DNA of 64,000 bases from an uncultured Gammaproteobacteria bacterium (GCA_958295485.1 OY282354.1:1178001-1242000), one strand, 5' to 3'; counted from the first letter of the stretch, positions 1 through 10,182 are shown. Made by a program: numbers and translations. The notes: generated by a model not told the origin, from the sequence alone.

Positions 1-3000
1 CGAGGGCGATTTGTCTGCATCAATTGGTTTAATGCGTAATTTAAATCTTCGGATAACTGATTATTCCAGTACGGATATACTGTCTTCCAGTATTCTTCCT
101 GGATTTTTTCGTTTTGTGTTTGTAGAGTATTCCAGGTTGAACGCATAAAAGGAGCATTTATAAAAAGCCGAATAATCTTGTTAAAACTTTCATTGTCGTG
201 CACAAATTGTTCTGTCAGGTTATCCAGCATTGTTTGCCTTTTATCATTGTCTAATTGATGCAGGATTCCGAAAAGACAACTATCAATTCGATGACTATGA
301 TTCTGAATTGATAGGCATTTCACTACATAGCCTTGGATTTCTTCCTTATTCATAATATCTCGGGCCAAATGAAAACCGATGGAAGACCCGGCTTCTCCCT
401 TGAGACATAGTTCAATAGCTCCTTTAGGACCGTATGTTTCGAGAACTTCTTTCAGAGCCGAAATCCTTTGTCTGGAAAGCCTTTCTTTTTGAGCTTCATA
501 ATCCAAGTTGTCTTCTTCTAGTTCTTCTGGCGTGTATTCCACCCATTGTTTAGCAAATAACCAATTATGTTTAAGAATGATTTCCTTTGGTTCCAACAAA
601 TCGTATATTTTTTTACCATTTGCATAATTAGCATAGCGTCGGGTCATTGTTCCTATGCGAACACGCTCGCGAAGTTTGAGGATATCCTCAGCGGATGGTG
701 ATGAATCGAGCCAAATTTTAATTTGGTTCGTAATTAGTTCTTGTCCATTGTTATCCATACCAGATAGACAATCAATGAGGTCAGACAAGGTAGCCTGTGT
801 ATAAGTTGGCCAGGAAAGAACCAACTCCTGGCACTTTTTTAGAAAATCAAAGCGTTCCCGGGGTGTTACTCCTTGGCCTGCACCGCTGGCGTCACTACGC
901 CAACGCGGGCGATAGGTACCGGAAGTAGATCCCTGTTCTGGTTTCAATTCGCTCGTGCAAATAGTCCAGCCAACCTCCGGGTATTCTTGACACAAAAGTT
1001 CAAGCACATCACATCGTTGCCCAATTGCTGCGGTGGTATGAGGCATCCAACTCAAAAGAATATCTCTCAATGAATTTATTGGTTTTTCGGCCCAATTATC
1101 CTCAAGTTTATACGTGCATAGTTGTGCAAGTATTTTTATGACGCGGGATAGCCTTGAAGCATCCCACGCCAGTAATTCCAAAGCCCAAAGCATGCCAGTG
1201 CGTTCGCAACTGGAAAATATTCCTTCGCCAATAGATTCAAACAGTGATGCAAACGCGGGATTTTCTTGCATCAATTCAAACTCAACAATACCCAGGAATT
1301 CATTAGGAGCAGCTTCTGCGTACATTGGAAGATCATCCTGTTGAGATTGCCAGACTCGACTACTCTGACCCTTGAGGAGTTTTCCTACCAACCCGGCTAC
1401 AAGGCCTTCGATGTTAATGCTCAAGCGTTTGCCAAATAAGCTATCACCATGAATTGTCAAGATAATTAAGGTTTCACAAATACTTTTTCGGATAGCTTCG
1501 GAATGCTCACGCACTTCATCGTGGATGTTTGCCATCCAGCGTTCATCTTTATCAAGATCGAGCGCAGGGTTGTCCTCACTCAATACATCTTCTGCAACAA
1601 GGAAAAAATTATTCAGGTCTTTTTCCGTGACCTGAGCAGAGACCGCATGGAAACAGTCAAGTTTGGATACAACCCCACGAAATTTTCCCTCACTCCAGAT
1701 TGGCGCATCATTGATACTGACCAGTTCGGCAACGTTTCTTTCGATAATCTCGAAATCTATATTCGCTAGTTTTTTTAGAATTTCCTGGTCTGCTCCCTGA
1801 TCTGATTTCCATGCGCCCGCCAATACAAAAGGGATCATCATTCGTATTCTTTCATTAGTAGTTGCCCAAGCAGGTTTTTTAAAAGCAGGAATGGTCGCGA
1901 GTTGGCGTCGTAAAATTGTGGGGGATTTACCACTTCGGTTCGAATGAATTTCTCTTTCGGCATCATCGAAACCCATTTCAGTTAAAGCATCACGGAAATT
2001 TCCATAGTCTGGAAGATCGACAACTATATCCGGTTCTATACCTATGGGACTTTTTTCCACTACGATAATGGCATGACGATCCTTAAAAGACGTAACTAAT
2101 CCTGTTTCCGCGCTGTCGGTGTACGCTATCGGAATAAACTCTGTAGTGATTGCCGCCAGCCTTTTCATCGTGTCGCCACTTAAAACCAATACAGCTTGCT
2201 CGGCGAATGGGTGCAACTCATCTATGCCATCAGCTGCACAAGCAATGAACGCCAATGCCTCTTCTTTTGAGCTTGCAGTTATTACCAATGGGTTGTCAGC
2301 AGGTTTTTGATACCATTCACGTATTGTGTTCCCATGAGCTTTTACGGCGCTATCAAAGATTTTTTTATTAATGGCGGGACTGGCAGTCCCAGACCAAAAT
2401 ACCCAGTAATCGTCTAATGTTCGACATCCTTCTTGTGCAAGGCCAAGTTTTTCAGCTAACCAAACCTGGCCTGGAACAGAGAGTTCGAGCCATTGCTCCA
2501 AGTCGTTGGCATCATAAGCACGGACATCCTTCCATTCGTTTCTCTCTTTTTTCGCTTTTATCCAATCCTCTTTCGAGCTCCAGTTACGCGGCGTTACAAA
2601 GATGAAAGTTGTATTTTCTCGTTCAGTTTGCAAGACGTTCCTTGTGCGGAGGGAGTAATCATCATCTGCTTTTTGTTCAGGATTTTTGTTGCAACCGAAT
2701 TCCCAGCCGGAAATACCACTGGGTATCCAAGGCGTTACATTTTCAGACTCTACTTGTCCGTCCCAACCTTTCCTTTGAGAGTTATCGTAAGCAGGAAAAT
2801 CAGAACGGGTGATTTCAGAACCGGTTGAATTAACCAAGCGTCGCAGTAGTGCCGGCAGTAATGACCGAGCTTCAATTTTTTCTGCCCATGTATCTATATG
2901 TGTGGCTTGAATGTTAAGAAATGAAGGAGCATAGCTTCGAACTGCGATCTTCCTTTCGTTTTCTTCATTCAAGAATGCCTCATACTCTTGTTGCAGCATT

Positions 3001-3209
3001 AGAAGCTGAGTCTTACGAACGTTAAAGGTTTTCGCCAACCTTGTAGCCATCTTTGGCGAGAGTTTCGCTTTTCCATTGAGTAAATTCGAAAGGGCTGGCC
3101 GGCCGATCCCCATCATTTCAGCTACTTTTTTGACTGTCATACCATCAGGCAGGATATTCTTTTTCACGTATATCCCTGGGTGGATGGGAGGGTTTCTTTG
3201 TTTTGTCAT
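1..3209 (-). CDS. Very large protein with N-terminal HigA-type HTH domain (3' end outside window)
   Basis: An open frame runs from the ATG at 3209 leftward out of the window, at least 1069 codons with no stop. Residues 1 to about 75 match the HigA/VapI antitoxin DNA-binding domain (HPGIYVKKNILPDGMTVKK, then GIGRPALSNLLNGK). Residues about 90-250 contain a segment with GWDG (D150), GWEFG (E170) and a following K180, then a beta-rich stretch (TTFIFVTPRNW); this spacing resembles a PD-(D/E)xK nuclease fold, which is inference. The rest is long, mostly helical and unrecognised; I see no Walker A motif. Proteins with this nuclease-like block occur in defence islands as I recall, but I cannot name a described system for this one. 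A HigA-like operator lies just upstream and no HigB toxin gene is present. Base composition is more AT-rich than the neighbouring core genes, consistent with acquisition. Confidence 0.85.
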   Translation of the reverse strand, partial: MTKQRNPPIHPGIYVKKNILPDGMTVKKVAEMMGIGRPALSNLLNGKAKLSPKMATRLAKTFNVRKTQLLMLQQEYEAFLNEENERKIAVRSYAPSFLNIQATHIDTWAEKIEARSLLPALLRRLVNSTGSEITRSDFPAYDNSQRKGWDGQVESENVTPWIPSGISGWEFGCNKNPEQKADDDYSLRTRNVLQTERENTTFIFVTPRNWSSKEDWIKAKKERNEWKDVRAYDANDLEQWLELSVPGQVWLAEKLGLAQEGCRTLDDYWVFWSGTASPAINKKIFDSAVKAHGNTIREWYQKPADNPLVITASSKEEALAFIACAADGIDELHPFAEQAVLVLSGDTMKRLAAITTEFIPIAYTDSAETGLVTSFKDRHAIIVVEKSPIGIEPDIVVDLPDYGNFRDALTEMGFDDAEREIHSNRSGKSPTILRRQLATIPAFKKPAWATTNERIRMMIPFVLAGAWKSDQGADQEILKKLANIDFEIIERNVAELVSINDAPIWSEGKFRGVVSKLDCFHAVSAQVTEKDLNNFFLVAEDVLSEDNPALDLDKDERWMANIHDEVREHSEAIRKSICETLIILTIHGDSLFGKRLSINIEGLVAGLVGKLLKGQSSRVWQSQQDDLPMYAEAAPNEFLGIVEFELMQENPAFASLFESIGEGIFSSCERTGMLWALELLAWDASRLSRVIKILAQLCTYKLEDNWAEKPINSLRDILLSWMPHTTAAIGQRCDVLELLCQEYPEVGWTICTSELKPEQGSTSGTYRPRWRSDASGAGQGVTPRERFDFLKKCQELVLSWPTYTQATLSDLIDCLSGMDNNGQELITNQIKIWLDSSPSAEDILKLRERVRIGTMTRRYANYANGKKIYDLLEPKEIILKHNWLFAKQWVEYTPEELEEDNLDYEAQKERLSRQRISALKEVLETYGPKGAIELCLKGEAGSSIGFHLARDIMNKEEIQGYVVKCLSIQNHSHRIDSCLFGILHQLDNDKRQTMLDNLTEQFVHDNESFNKIIRLFINAPFMRSTWNTLQTQNEKIQEEYWKTVYPYWNNQLSEDLNYALNQLMQTNRP

Positions 3210-3251
3210 GGTATTTATATCCGGGTTAACATTGCGAGATTGCCAGTATAC

Positions 3252-3267
3252 TGTGTAACGCTACACA
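3252..3267 (-). promoter_or_regulatory. HigA-type operator upstream of the HTH fusion gene
   Basis: The inverted repeat TGTGTA-ACGC-TACACA lies about 45 bases before the ATG at 3209, within a wider GTATACTGTGTA / TACACAATAC symmetry that also offers a TATACT -10 box on the minus strand. HigA family operators typically have TGTGTA..TACACA arms, so the large protein probably represses its own promoter through its N-terminal domain. The site is visible; the regulation is inferred. Confidence 0.55.
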
Positions 3268-3280
3268 ATACAAGTTTAAA

Positions 3281-3474
3281 TTTCCAGGCTATCTGTGCCT
3301 GTTGCAGGTTACGCGGGTGGGTGCTGACACGCAGGAACTCATAGCAGATGTTCCAGGTGAGGAACGTTGGCGATGGTCGAGGTGGTACTCGCCAAGGAGT
3401 TGGCGGCAAGGAAGATGAAACCCGGATTTCTCGTCGGTCGCTTAGACGAGAATGTTCGTATCGAAGACCAGTAT
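3281..3474 (-). pseudogene. VapC (PIN-domain) toxin remnant
   Basis: Directly after the VapB gene the minus strand encodes ILVFDTNILV, the signature start of a PIN nuclease, but its first codon is ATA where ATG is expected and codon 11 is TAA. After a further shift of frame the conserved block TWNICYEFLRVSTHPRN appears, and homology ends at about 3281, so the C-terminal half is absent. Lost start, nonsense codon, frameshift and truncation together make a dead toxin. It would have been the ribonuclease partner of the antitoxin at 3478-3714. Confidence 0.7.
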
Positions 3475-3477
3475 TTA

Positions 3478-3714
3478 CTATTCTTCCATCGTCCGGTAAA
3501 GCTCGGCGCGGTTGGATATATTGACCAGCGCTCCACCACTTTGCCATGAAGGCAGTGGCGGCAGGTTATCCCGCTCACCGTCCGTGGGAGAACGCTCAAC
3601 GAGAATAAGCCGAAGTCCCGCTTCTACGAGAGCCGACATGGTTGTTCCTCGTCGGGCAGCTTCTTCCCGGAGGCGTTGCATCACGGAGTCATCAATATTG
3701 AGGGTGGTCTTCAT
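3478..3714 (-). CDS. VapB-type ribbon-helix-helix antitoxin (orphan)
   Basis: A 78-residue protein starting MKTTLNIDDSVMQRLREEA, the usual N-terminal ribbon-helix-helix of VapB antitoxins that bind their own promoter and neutralise a PIN ribonuclease; the acidic C-terminal tail (RAELYRTMEE) would contact the toxin. I chose the ATG at 3714 because family members start at MKTTL; an ATG four codons upstream is also possible. The neighbouring vapC is broken, so this antitoxin has no local partner. It may persist neutrally or act on related toxins such as the VapC at 10437. Confidence 0.65.
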   Translation of the reverse strand: MKTTLNIDDSVMQRLREEAARRGTTMSALVEAGLRLILVERSPTDGERDNLPPLPSWQSGGALVNISNRAELYRTMEE

Positions 3715-3857
3715 ATGGAAAACCATACGCTGAAATATGCTTACTTGTTAATCCAGTTGTTGCGCTTATTATCTGAATTTAAGTCAAATGTAGAGCGACA
3801 ATCAAGGATTTTTATATGAGGATTACGGTTTCACCAGGAGAAAACGTGGTTTGTTCC

Positions 3858-4889
<1,032 letters not shown>

Positions 4890-4987
4890 TTAGTTGATTT
4901 TATCCCCCGGCTGTTCCTCTAAAGTGAGGGTAACGACGAAAATTTTTTCTCCCTTGCATGGTTTGCGAAACCGCCGACAATATGCCA

Positions 4988-5010
4988 GGGCAGGCACGGG
5001 GGGCTGCCCC
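4988..5010. repeat. GC-rich REP-like palindrome
   Basis: GGGCAG and CTGCCC arms around a GC-rich centre, between hemB and plsC. Related GC-rich GGGGCAGG..TGCCGG sequences occur near 15700, 25646 and 31203. It may act as a transcript end or simply be a dispersed element. Confidence 0.4.
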
Positions 5011-5738
5011 TACTTTATACACAGTTGACGGGGGTCAGGCAAGGTGGCAACGGTGGATTCAATCCATTCCTCTGCCTCGCGGGTGATCTCATTTGCCTTT
5101 TTTCCCCCGGATTGAATGGGGGGGCCGATCGCCATGGTGATAACGCCAGGCTGTTTAAGAAAACTGTTGCGTGGCCACAAGTAACCGGCGTTATGCGCGA
5201 TGGGGATGACGGGACAGCCGGACCGTTCGGCCAACATTCCACCGCCGGGGTGATATTTTTGCCGTTTACCCGGCGCAATGCGCGTTCCTTCCGGAAAAAC
5301 CACGATCCATAGGCCGGCATTTAATCGTTCGATACCCTGGCGGACGATTTGTTTCAATGAGCGGACACCTGATGATCGATCGATTGCGATAGGCCACATG
5401 GTCGCCAGTCCCCAACCATAAATCGGTATCCATAACAATTCCCGTTTCAATATCCAGACCTGTGGCGGGAACAATAACTGGATGACCAACGTTTCCCAGG
5501 TTGATTGATGCTTGCACATGATGATCGAGGTTTGGCCGGTAATGTTTTCGAGCCCCTCTATCCGGGGTTTTATTTTACAGGTGACGCCTAACCACCACAG
5601 GTTGAACCTGGCCCAGTTCGATACCAGGCGAAATCTTGTGGGAAAAGGGACCAGAAGCAGTATGAAGGTGATGGGAACGGCTATGAGGGTGGACAAGATT
5701 AATCCCAGGTAAAACACAAACGATCTTATGAAGATCAT
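5010..5738 (-). CDS. plsC: 1-acyl-sn-glycerol-3-phosphate acyltransferase
   Basis: 242 residues; transfers an acyl chain to lysophosphatidate to form phosphatidate at the inner membrane. An N-terminal hydrophobic anchor (about residues 5-30) precedes the acyltransferase motifs: KHQSTWE, with Glu in place of the more usual Asp of HX4D, and FPEGTR near residue 150. A GCPVIPIAHNAG segment follows as in PlsC relatives. It is the last gene of the apparent operon glyQ-glyS-gmhB-plsC, 5 bases after gmhB. Confidence 0.93.
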   Translation of the reverse strand: MIFIRSFVFYLGLILSTLIAVPITFILLLVPFPTRFRLVSNWARFNLWWLGVTCKIKPRIEGLENITGQTSIIMCKHQSTWETLVIQLLFPPQVWILKRELLWIPIYGWGLATMWPIAIDRSSGVRSLKQIVRQGIERLNAGLWIVVFPEGTRIAPGKRQKYHPGGGMLAERSGCPVIPIAHNAGYLWPRNSFLKQPGVITMAIGPPIQSGGKKANEITREAEEWIESTVATLPDPRQLCIK

Positions 5739-5743
5739 ATTGG

Positions 5744-6283
5744 TTAGCCGGCTTCTAAAATTGCCGATGTTGCGTGCGCCAAGTCATTATAGATGGGAAT
5801 ATCGCCGGGGATGATCCCCTGGTCGATTTGCCTTTGACCCTTCCCGGTTCTGACTAACAGGGGTTTGGAACCGATAGCCAGCGCCGCCTCGATATCACTC
5901 AGCCTATCGCCTATGGCGATAACGTCATGCAAAGAAATACGCAGCCTTTTCTCGATCTCCATGAACAGCCCCGGCTTGGGTTTTCGACATGTGCACCCGT
6001 CGTCAGGGCCGTGCGGACAGAAGAAAACAGCCTCGATAACACCCCCGTATTGAGAAAGATGAGTGTGCATTTTCCGGTGTATCTTATTGAATTCTTTAAG
6101 TGTCAGCTTGCCCCGGGCCAGTCCCGACTGGTTGGTTGCTACGATGACGCGATAACCGTGATGGTTAAGCCGAGCTATCGCCTGCAGGCTGCCGGGAATC
6201 GCCTGCCATTCCTGTTCCGTCTTGATATAGTCATCCGAATCCTCGTTAATCACGCCATCCCTGTCGAGTATTATCAACTTCAT
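5744..6283 (-). CDS. gmhB: D-glycero-beta-D-manno-heptose-1,7-bisphosphate 7-phosphatase
   Basis: 179 residues of the HAD superfamily. The nucleophile motif is LDRDGVINEDS (DxD type), followed by ATNQSG and the GDRLSDIEAA metal motif. The zinc-binding insertion CPHGPDDGCTCRKPKPG distinguishes GmhB from histidinol phosphatase. It removes the 7-phosphate from heptose bisphosphate in ADP-heptose synthesis for the lipopolysaccharide core, so the host is Gram-negative. It lies between glyS and plsC with 5-base gaps, an arrangement common in gammaproteobacteria. Confidence 0.93.
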   Translation of the reverse strand: MKLIILDRDGVINEDSDDYIKTEQEWQAIPGSLQAIARLNHHGYRVIVATNQSGLARGKLTLKEFNKIHRKMHTHLSQYGGVIEAVFFCPHGPDDGCTCRKPKPGLFMEIEKRLRISLHDVIAIGDRLSDIEAALAIGSKPLLVRTGKGQRQIDQGIIPGDIPIYNDLAHATSAILEAG

Positions 6284-6288
6284 TAACG

Positions 6289-8376
6289 TCAGCTCCGTAG
6301 TCCGCCCTGTAATTTAGATACATCCGCAGTCGTCAGAAATAATTTTCTCAGCCGGCTTAATAAGGCCAGGCGATTGTTTCTCAGTGACGTATCATCACAT
6401 AAGACCATCACCTCATCAAAAAAGGCGTCAACACTTTCCTTCAAGCCGGCAAGGGCAGACAGCGTTGCCACGTAATCACCACGTTCAATATGTTTATCGA
6501 CCCCGGACGTCTGCATTTGTCTATAAAGCTCCGTTTCAGTTTTTTCCGTAAACAATTTTTCATCCGGTTCCGCGTCATTATCATAACCCGCCTGTTTGAG
6601 AATGTTCCGTATGCGTTTATTCGCGGCAGCGAGACTGGCCGCTTCGGGTAATCGCAGGAATTCCCTTACCGCCGATATTCTCAAGTTGAAATCATGGGGT
6701 TTTTTGGGCCGGCACGCTTGCACCGCGTCAAACACGTCTGGTCTGACGCCATTGTCAATATAGTAGCGGCGCAGTCGTTCCACCATGAAATCGAATACGT
6801 CAGTCACAACCGATTGGGCATCGATACCGGCGGGAAACGTGCCGGCTGAATGCCTGATGCAGGCTTCCAGGTCCAAGGGCAGGGCGCATTCGATCATGAT
6901 TCGTAAACAACCCAGGCCGGCGCGACGCAGGCCAAAGGGATCTTTATCACCGGTAGGCGCCTGACCGATGGCGAAAATCCCCACCAGGGCATCTAATTTA
7001 TCAGCCAACGCCAATATTTTACCCGTGCCTGTCTCCGGCAAACCCGCGCCGGCATACTTGGGCATATACTGCTCATCCAGCGCCAGGGCGACTTCAGGGT
7101 TTTCATTACTCTCTATTGCATAATAGCGTCCCATGACCCCCTGCAATTCCGGGAACTCGCCGACCATATCGGTGAGTAAGTCGCATTTGGCCAATTGGGC
7201 AGCGCGCTCGACAAGGCTCGAATCAACGCCTGATTGATTGGCGATATAAGCGCCAAGGGTTTTCATCCGTTGCGTTTTATCCGCCAAGGTTCCCAGTTTC
7301 TGCTGAAAGATGACCTTGCTTAATTGCGCGCTGAAATCACTCAGGGGCCGGTTGCAGTCACGCTTCCAAAAGAAATCGGCGTCACTTAAACGCGGTCGGA
7401 TAACCCGTTCATTACCCCGTTTGACTTCCCCGGGAGACGAACTGGCAATGTTGGATATTGCAATAAAATCGGCGGTTAATCCGTTGCCATTTGAACTTGA
7501 GACGGGGAAATACTTTTGGTGTACCTGCATGACAGCGATAAGCGCTTCATCCGGGAGTTTGAGAAACTCGTCATCGAACGTCCCGGCAATTGCAACGGGC
7601 CACTCCACCAGCGCGGTTGTTTCATCCAGTAAATCATTATCGATCAGCGCCTTGCCATTGCATGTTTTTGCAGCTTCAATGACGGATTGCTCGATCAGGT
7701 TTCTTCGCTCGTCAAAGTCAGCGATAACATTTCCTTCCGCACGTAATTTTTTTGAATACTCGCCGGCATCGGCCAAGGTGATGGCCTCGGGATGATGAAA
7801 CCGATGGCCATAAGTGTCACGACCTGTTTCAATCCCCAAAACGGTAGCGTTAATAAGGTCCTTGCCGAATAACAAGACCACCCAATGGACGGGCCGGACA
7901 AATTCGATGTCGCTATCACCCCAACGCATGCGTTTCGATATGGGCAACCCGGCAAGGGCTTGATTGATGATCCCGGGTATCAACTCCGTGGCTTGCGCGC
8001 CCAGCGCAAAGGATTTGTATGACAGCCAGCTTCCCTTGTGTGTTTCCAGCGTGTCCAGGTCTGAAACGGTCACGCCGCAGGCGCGGGCGAATCCTTCCGC
8101 GGCTTTTGTCGGTTTGCCTGACTCATCATAAGCCGCCGATATGGCCGGCCCGCGTTTTTCCACTTGTTTGTCTGGCTGGGAGACCGCAAGGTCATGAATA
8201 ATGACGGCGAGCCGCCGCGGGGTGGCGAACCAGGCATAATCCCCATGCTTGAGATTTCCGTCTTGCAGTCCCTTATGAATCCCGTCCGCAAAAGCAGAAG
8301 CCAACAGCTTCAAAGACTTCGGCGGCAACTCCTCAGCGCCGATTTCAATGAGTAAATCTTTTTCCTCAATCCGCAT
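6289..8376 (-). CDS. glyS: Glycyl-tRNA synthetase beta subunit
   Basis: 695 residues, full length for GlyS. The N-terminus LLIEIGAEELPPKS is the family signature, with HRFHHP, KYAGAGLPETGTGK and KDPFGLRRAGLG further on and a C-terminal anticodon-binding region. With GlyQ it forms the heterotetrameric bacterial enzyme that charges tRNA-Gly in the cytoplasm. It starts 14 bases after the glyQ stop, so the two are co-transcribed. Confidence 0.96.
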   Translation of the reverse strand: MRIEEKDLLIEIGAEELPPKSLKLLASAFADGIHKGLQDGNLKHGDYAWFATPRRLAVIIHDLAVSQPDKQVEKRGPAISAAYDESGKPTKAAEGFARACGVTVSDLDTLETHKGSWLSYKSFALGAQATELIPGIINQALAGLPISKRMRWGDSDIEFVRPVHWVVLLFGKDLINATVLGIETGRDTYGHRFHHPEAITLADAGEYSKKLRAEGNVIADFDERRNLIEQSVIEAAKTCNGKALIDNDLLDETTALVEWPVAIAGTFDDEFLKLPDEALIAVMQVHQKYFPVSSSNGNGLTADFIAISNIASSSPGEVKRGNERVIRPRLSDADFFWKRDCNRPLSDFSAQLSKVIFQQKLGTLADKTQRMKTLGAYIANQSGVDSSLVERAAQLAKCDLLTDMVGEFPELQGVMGRYYAIESNENPEVALALDEQYMPKYAGAGLPETGTGKILALADKLDALVGIFAIGQAPTGDKDPFGLRRAGLGCLRIMIECALPLDLEACIRHSAGTFPAGIDAQSVVTDVFDFMVERLRRYYIDNGVRPDVFDAVQACRPKKPHDFNLRISAVREFLRLPEAASLAAANKRIRNILKQAGYDNDAEPDEKLFTEKTETELYRQMQTSGVDKHIERGDYVATLSALAGLKESVDAFFDEVMVLCDDTSLRNNRLALLSRLRKLFLTTADVSKLQGGLRS

Positions 8377-8390
8377 ATCTCACCAACTAA

Positions 8391-9266
8391 TTATAACAAC
8401 GGAAATCCCAGCTTCTTCCTCTTATCGTAATAAGCCTGGGCGACCGCCCTTGCCGATGCCCTTACCCTTAAAATGAATCGTTGGCGTTCGGTAACGGATA
8501 TGGCATGTCGCGCATCCAACAGGTTGAAAATATGCGATGCTTTCAACACCTTCTCGTAAGCGGGCAACGGCAGGTCATCATCAACCAATTTGAGGCTTTG
8601 CGATTCACATTCGTCGAACCAGCGGAACAGGCTGCCGGTGTCGGCTTTCTCGAAGTTATAAGTTGACATCTCCACTTCATCCTGGTGATGAATGTCGCCG
8701 TAAGTGACCGGGCATTTGCCGGTATTCGTCCAAAGCAAGTCATATACGTTGTCGGTATTTTGCAGATAGACGGCTATACGCTCCAGGCCGTAGGTAATCT
8801 CACCGGAAACCGGTTTGCATTCCAACCCTCCGACCTGTTGGAAGTACGTGAATTGACTGATCTCCATGCCGTTCAGCCATACTTCCCAGCCCAATCCCCA
8901 GGCCCCCAGGGTGGGTGATTCCCAGTTATCTTCAACAAATCGAACGTCGTGAACAAGGGGGTCTATACCTAAATGTCGCAGGGATATTAAGTAGAGGTCC
9001 TGGATATCCATGGGGGAAGGTTTCAATATTACCTGAAACTGATAGTAGCGTTGAAGACGGTTTGGATTGTCGCCATAACGCCCGTCAGCCGGCCGCCTGG
9101 AAGGTTGCACATAAGCGGCGTTCCAGGGTTCCGGGCCGATTGCGCGCAGGAAAGTAGCAGGGTGAAAGGTGCCGGCGCCCACCTCCATGTCATAAGGCTG
9201 TTGTATAACGCAACCCTGCCTTGACCAATACTCTTGCAAGGTGAAAATCAGTTCCTGGAACGTCAT
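8391..9266 (-). CDS. glyQ: Glycyl-tRNA synthetase alpha subunit
   Basis: 291 residues carrying the class II catalytic core of the alpha2beta2 glycyl-tRNA synthetase. [19 protein letters not shown] at the start, [18 protein letters not shown] and [19 protein letters not shown] are hallmark segments. It is the first gene of the glyQ-glyS-gmhB-plsC operon. A 248-base intergenic space separates it from the phasin gene and must carry its promoter. Confidence 0.96.
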   Translation of the reverse strand: MTFQELIFTLQEYWSRQGCVIQQPYDMEVGAGTFHPATFLRAIGPEPWNAAYVQPSRRPADGRYGDNPNRLQRYYQFQVILKPSPMDIQDLYLISLRHLGIDPLVHDVRFVEDNWESPTLGAWGLGWEVWLNGMEISQFTYFQQVGGLECKPVSGEITYGLERIAVYLQNTDNVYDLLWTNTGKCPVTYGDIHHQDEVEMSTYNFEKADTGSLFRWFDECESQSLKLVDDDLPLPAYEKVLKASHIFNLLDARHAISVTERQRFILRVRASARAVAQAYYDKRKKLGFPLL

Positions 9267-9414
9267 ATATGTTATTAGCAGGTCACTAAGGTATCACTTG
9301 ATAGTCGAGAGTATAAGGAGACTTATGTTGTTATTCCAGTTTGCCCTTATCAATATAAAAAGGCGCTCCCTGAAAAGCGGCGTTCCTCCTGAAATATAAA
9401 GGGTCAAAATAAAA

Positions 9415-9436
9415 GAGCCGCCCATTCGGGCGGCTC
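9415..9436 (-). terminator. Rho-independent terminator after the phasin gene
   Basis: GAGCCGCCC-ATTC-GGGCGGCTC is a perfect 9-bp stem with a 4-base loop. Read on the minus strand it is followed by TTTTATTTTG. It lies about 80 bases past the stop of the minus-strand phasin gene and shields glyQ from read-through. Confidence 0.85.
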
Positions 9437-9514
9437 GCAAACCGCAAGCCCTGGAGGGATAGGGCGAGCGGTTAAAGGAGGAAATTATTCCTGGTCTTGC
9501 GTTTGAGGTTATTT

Positions 9515-9871
9515 TCAGTCTTGCGCTTGCCTCGTTTTCGGCTTTGCTTTCTGATTCGTTTCCGGCTTGACTGCGTCCGTTATGACACCCTGCACCTTGT
9601 CGCTGTAGTTTTTGCCAAGCTCTATGGCGGTCTGGGTGTCTTTTACAAAACGTTCGCCGAAGGTTTTAGCCGTTTCCGCCTGGTTGGCGAAGTACTCTTT
9701 CAGACTATCCGCGTCATTAATGTTTGCCGCGGACTTCAACTGTTCAACGCCGACCCTGGCAGTGTCATTGATTGCTTTCAGTTGGATATCCAATAACTTC
9801 TCCAGGTTTTCCAGGGCTAAAGCATTGAGCTGCTTAACGGGTTCAAAGTATTTTTCGGTTTGCAGGTTCAT
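9515..9871 (-). CDS. Phasin family protein (polyhydroxyalkanoate granule-associated)
   Basis: 118 residues, almost entirely amphipathic helix: LNALALENLEKLLDIQLKA, a central AETAKTFGERFVKDTQ and a charged Ala/Lys/Gln-rich tail, as in PhaP-type phasins that coat storage-polyester granules. The start follows AGGAG with good spacing. It is a single-gene unit ended by the terminator at 9415. Its promoter region contains two near-palindromic TTGCRGTGCAW sites and a 14-bp inverted repeat. Synthase genes are not in the window. Confidence 0.85.
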   Translation of the reverse strand: MNLQTEKYFEPVKQLNALALENLEKLLDIQLKAINDTARVGVEQLKSAANINDADSLKEYFANQAETAKTFGERFVKDTQTAIELGKNYSDKVQGVITDAVKPETNQKAKPKTRQAQD

Positions 9872-9898
9872 GGTTGTTTTCTCCTCTGCTTATTGATG

Positions 9899-9936
9899 TT
9901 GCGGTGCATCATAACCAATAAATTTTTGCAGTGCAA
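9899..9936 (-). promoter_or_regulatory. Paired TTGCRGTGCAW sites upstream of the phasin gene
   Basis: TTGCGGTGCAT (9899-9909) and TTGCAGTGCAA (9926-9936) are spaced 27 bases apart; the second is a perfect odd palindrome. Phasin genes are often repressed by PhaR, whose reported sites are TGC/GCA-rich palindromes, so a PhaR-type operator pair is a reasonable inference. Confidence 0.45.
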
Positions 9937-9967
9937 CATTTTTTTGAAATTTTTTTCAAAAAAATGT
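9936..9967. repeat. Perfect 14-bp AT-rich inverted repeat
   Basis: Arms of 14 bases (ACATTTTTTTGAAA and its exact complement) around TTTT. It may be a transcript end, an operator or a cruciform-forming site between the phasin promoter and the VapBC locus. It directly abuts the TTGCAGTGCAA palindrome. Confidence 0.6.
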
Positions 9968-10143
9968 ATTTGAGCACAAATATTTCAAAACGAAGGTTCT
10001 TTTAGATATCAATGAGCGCGACTCATGGGCCATTGGCGCAGATCTGAAAAACTTGATAAAGGCTTTTTCGTTCAAGGCCCAAGCCTCGCTATTGTTGCCT
10101 TACTGGCTACCGGGACATTGCGATACATGCCAAGGTGGGGTAT

Positions 10144-10170
10144 GGTAGAAGAAAACACATACTTTCTACC
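10144..10170 (+). promoter_or_regulatory. Putative VapB operator
   Basis: GGTAGAA (10144-10150) and TTCTACC (10164-10170) form a 7-bp inverted repeat immediately before the AGGAGG ribosome site of vapB. VapB-type antitoxins usually autorepress through such promoter repeats. Confidence 0.5.
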
Positions 10171-10182
10171 AGGAGGATGGCG

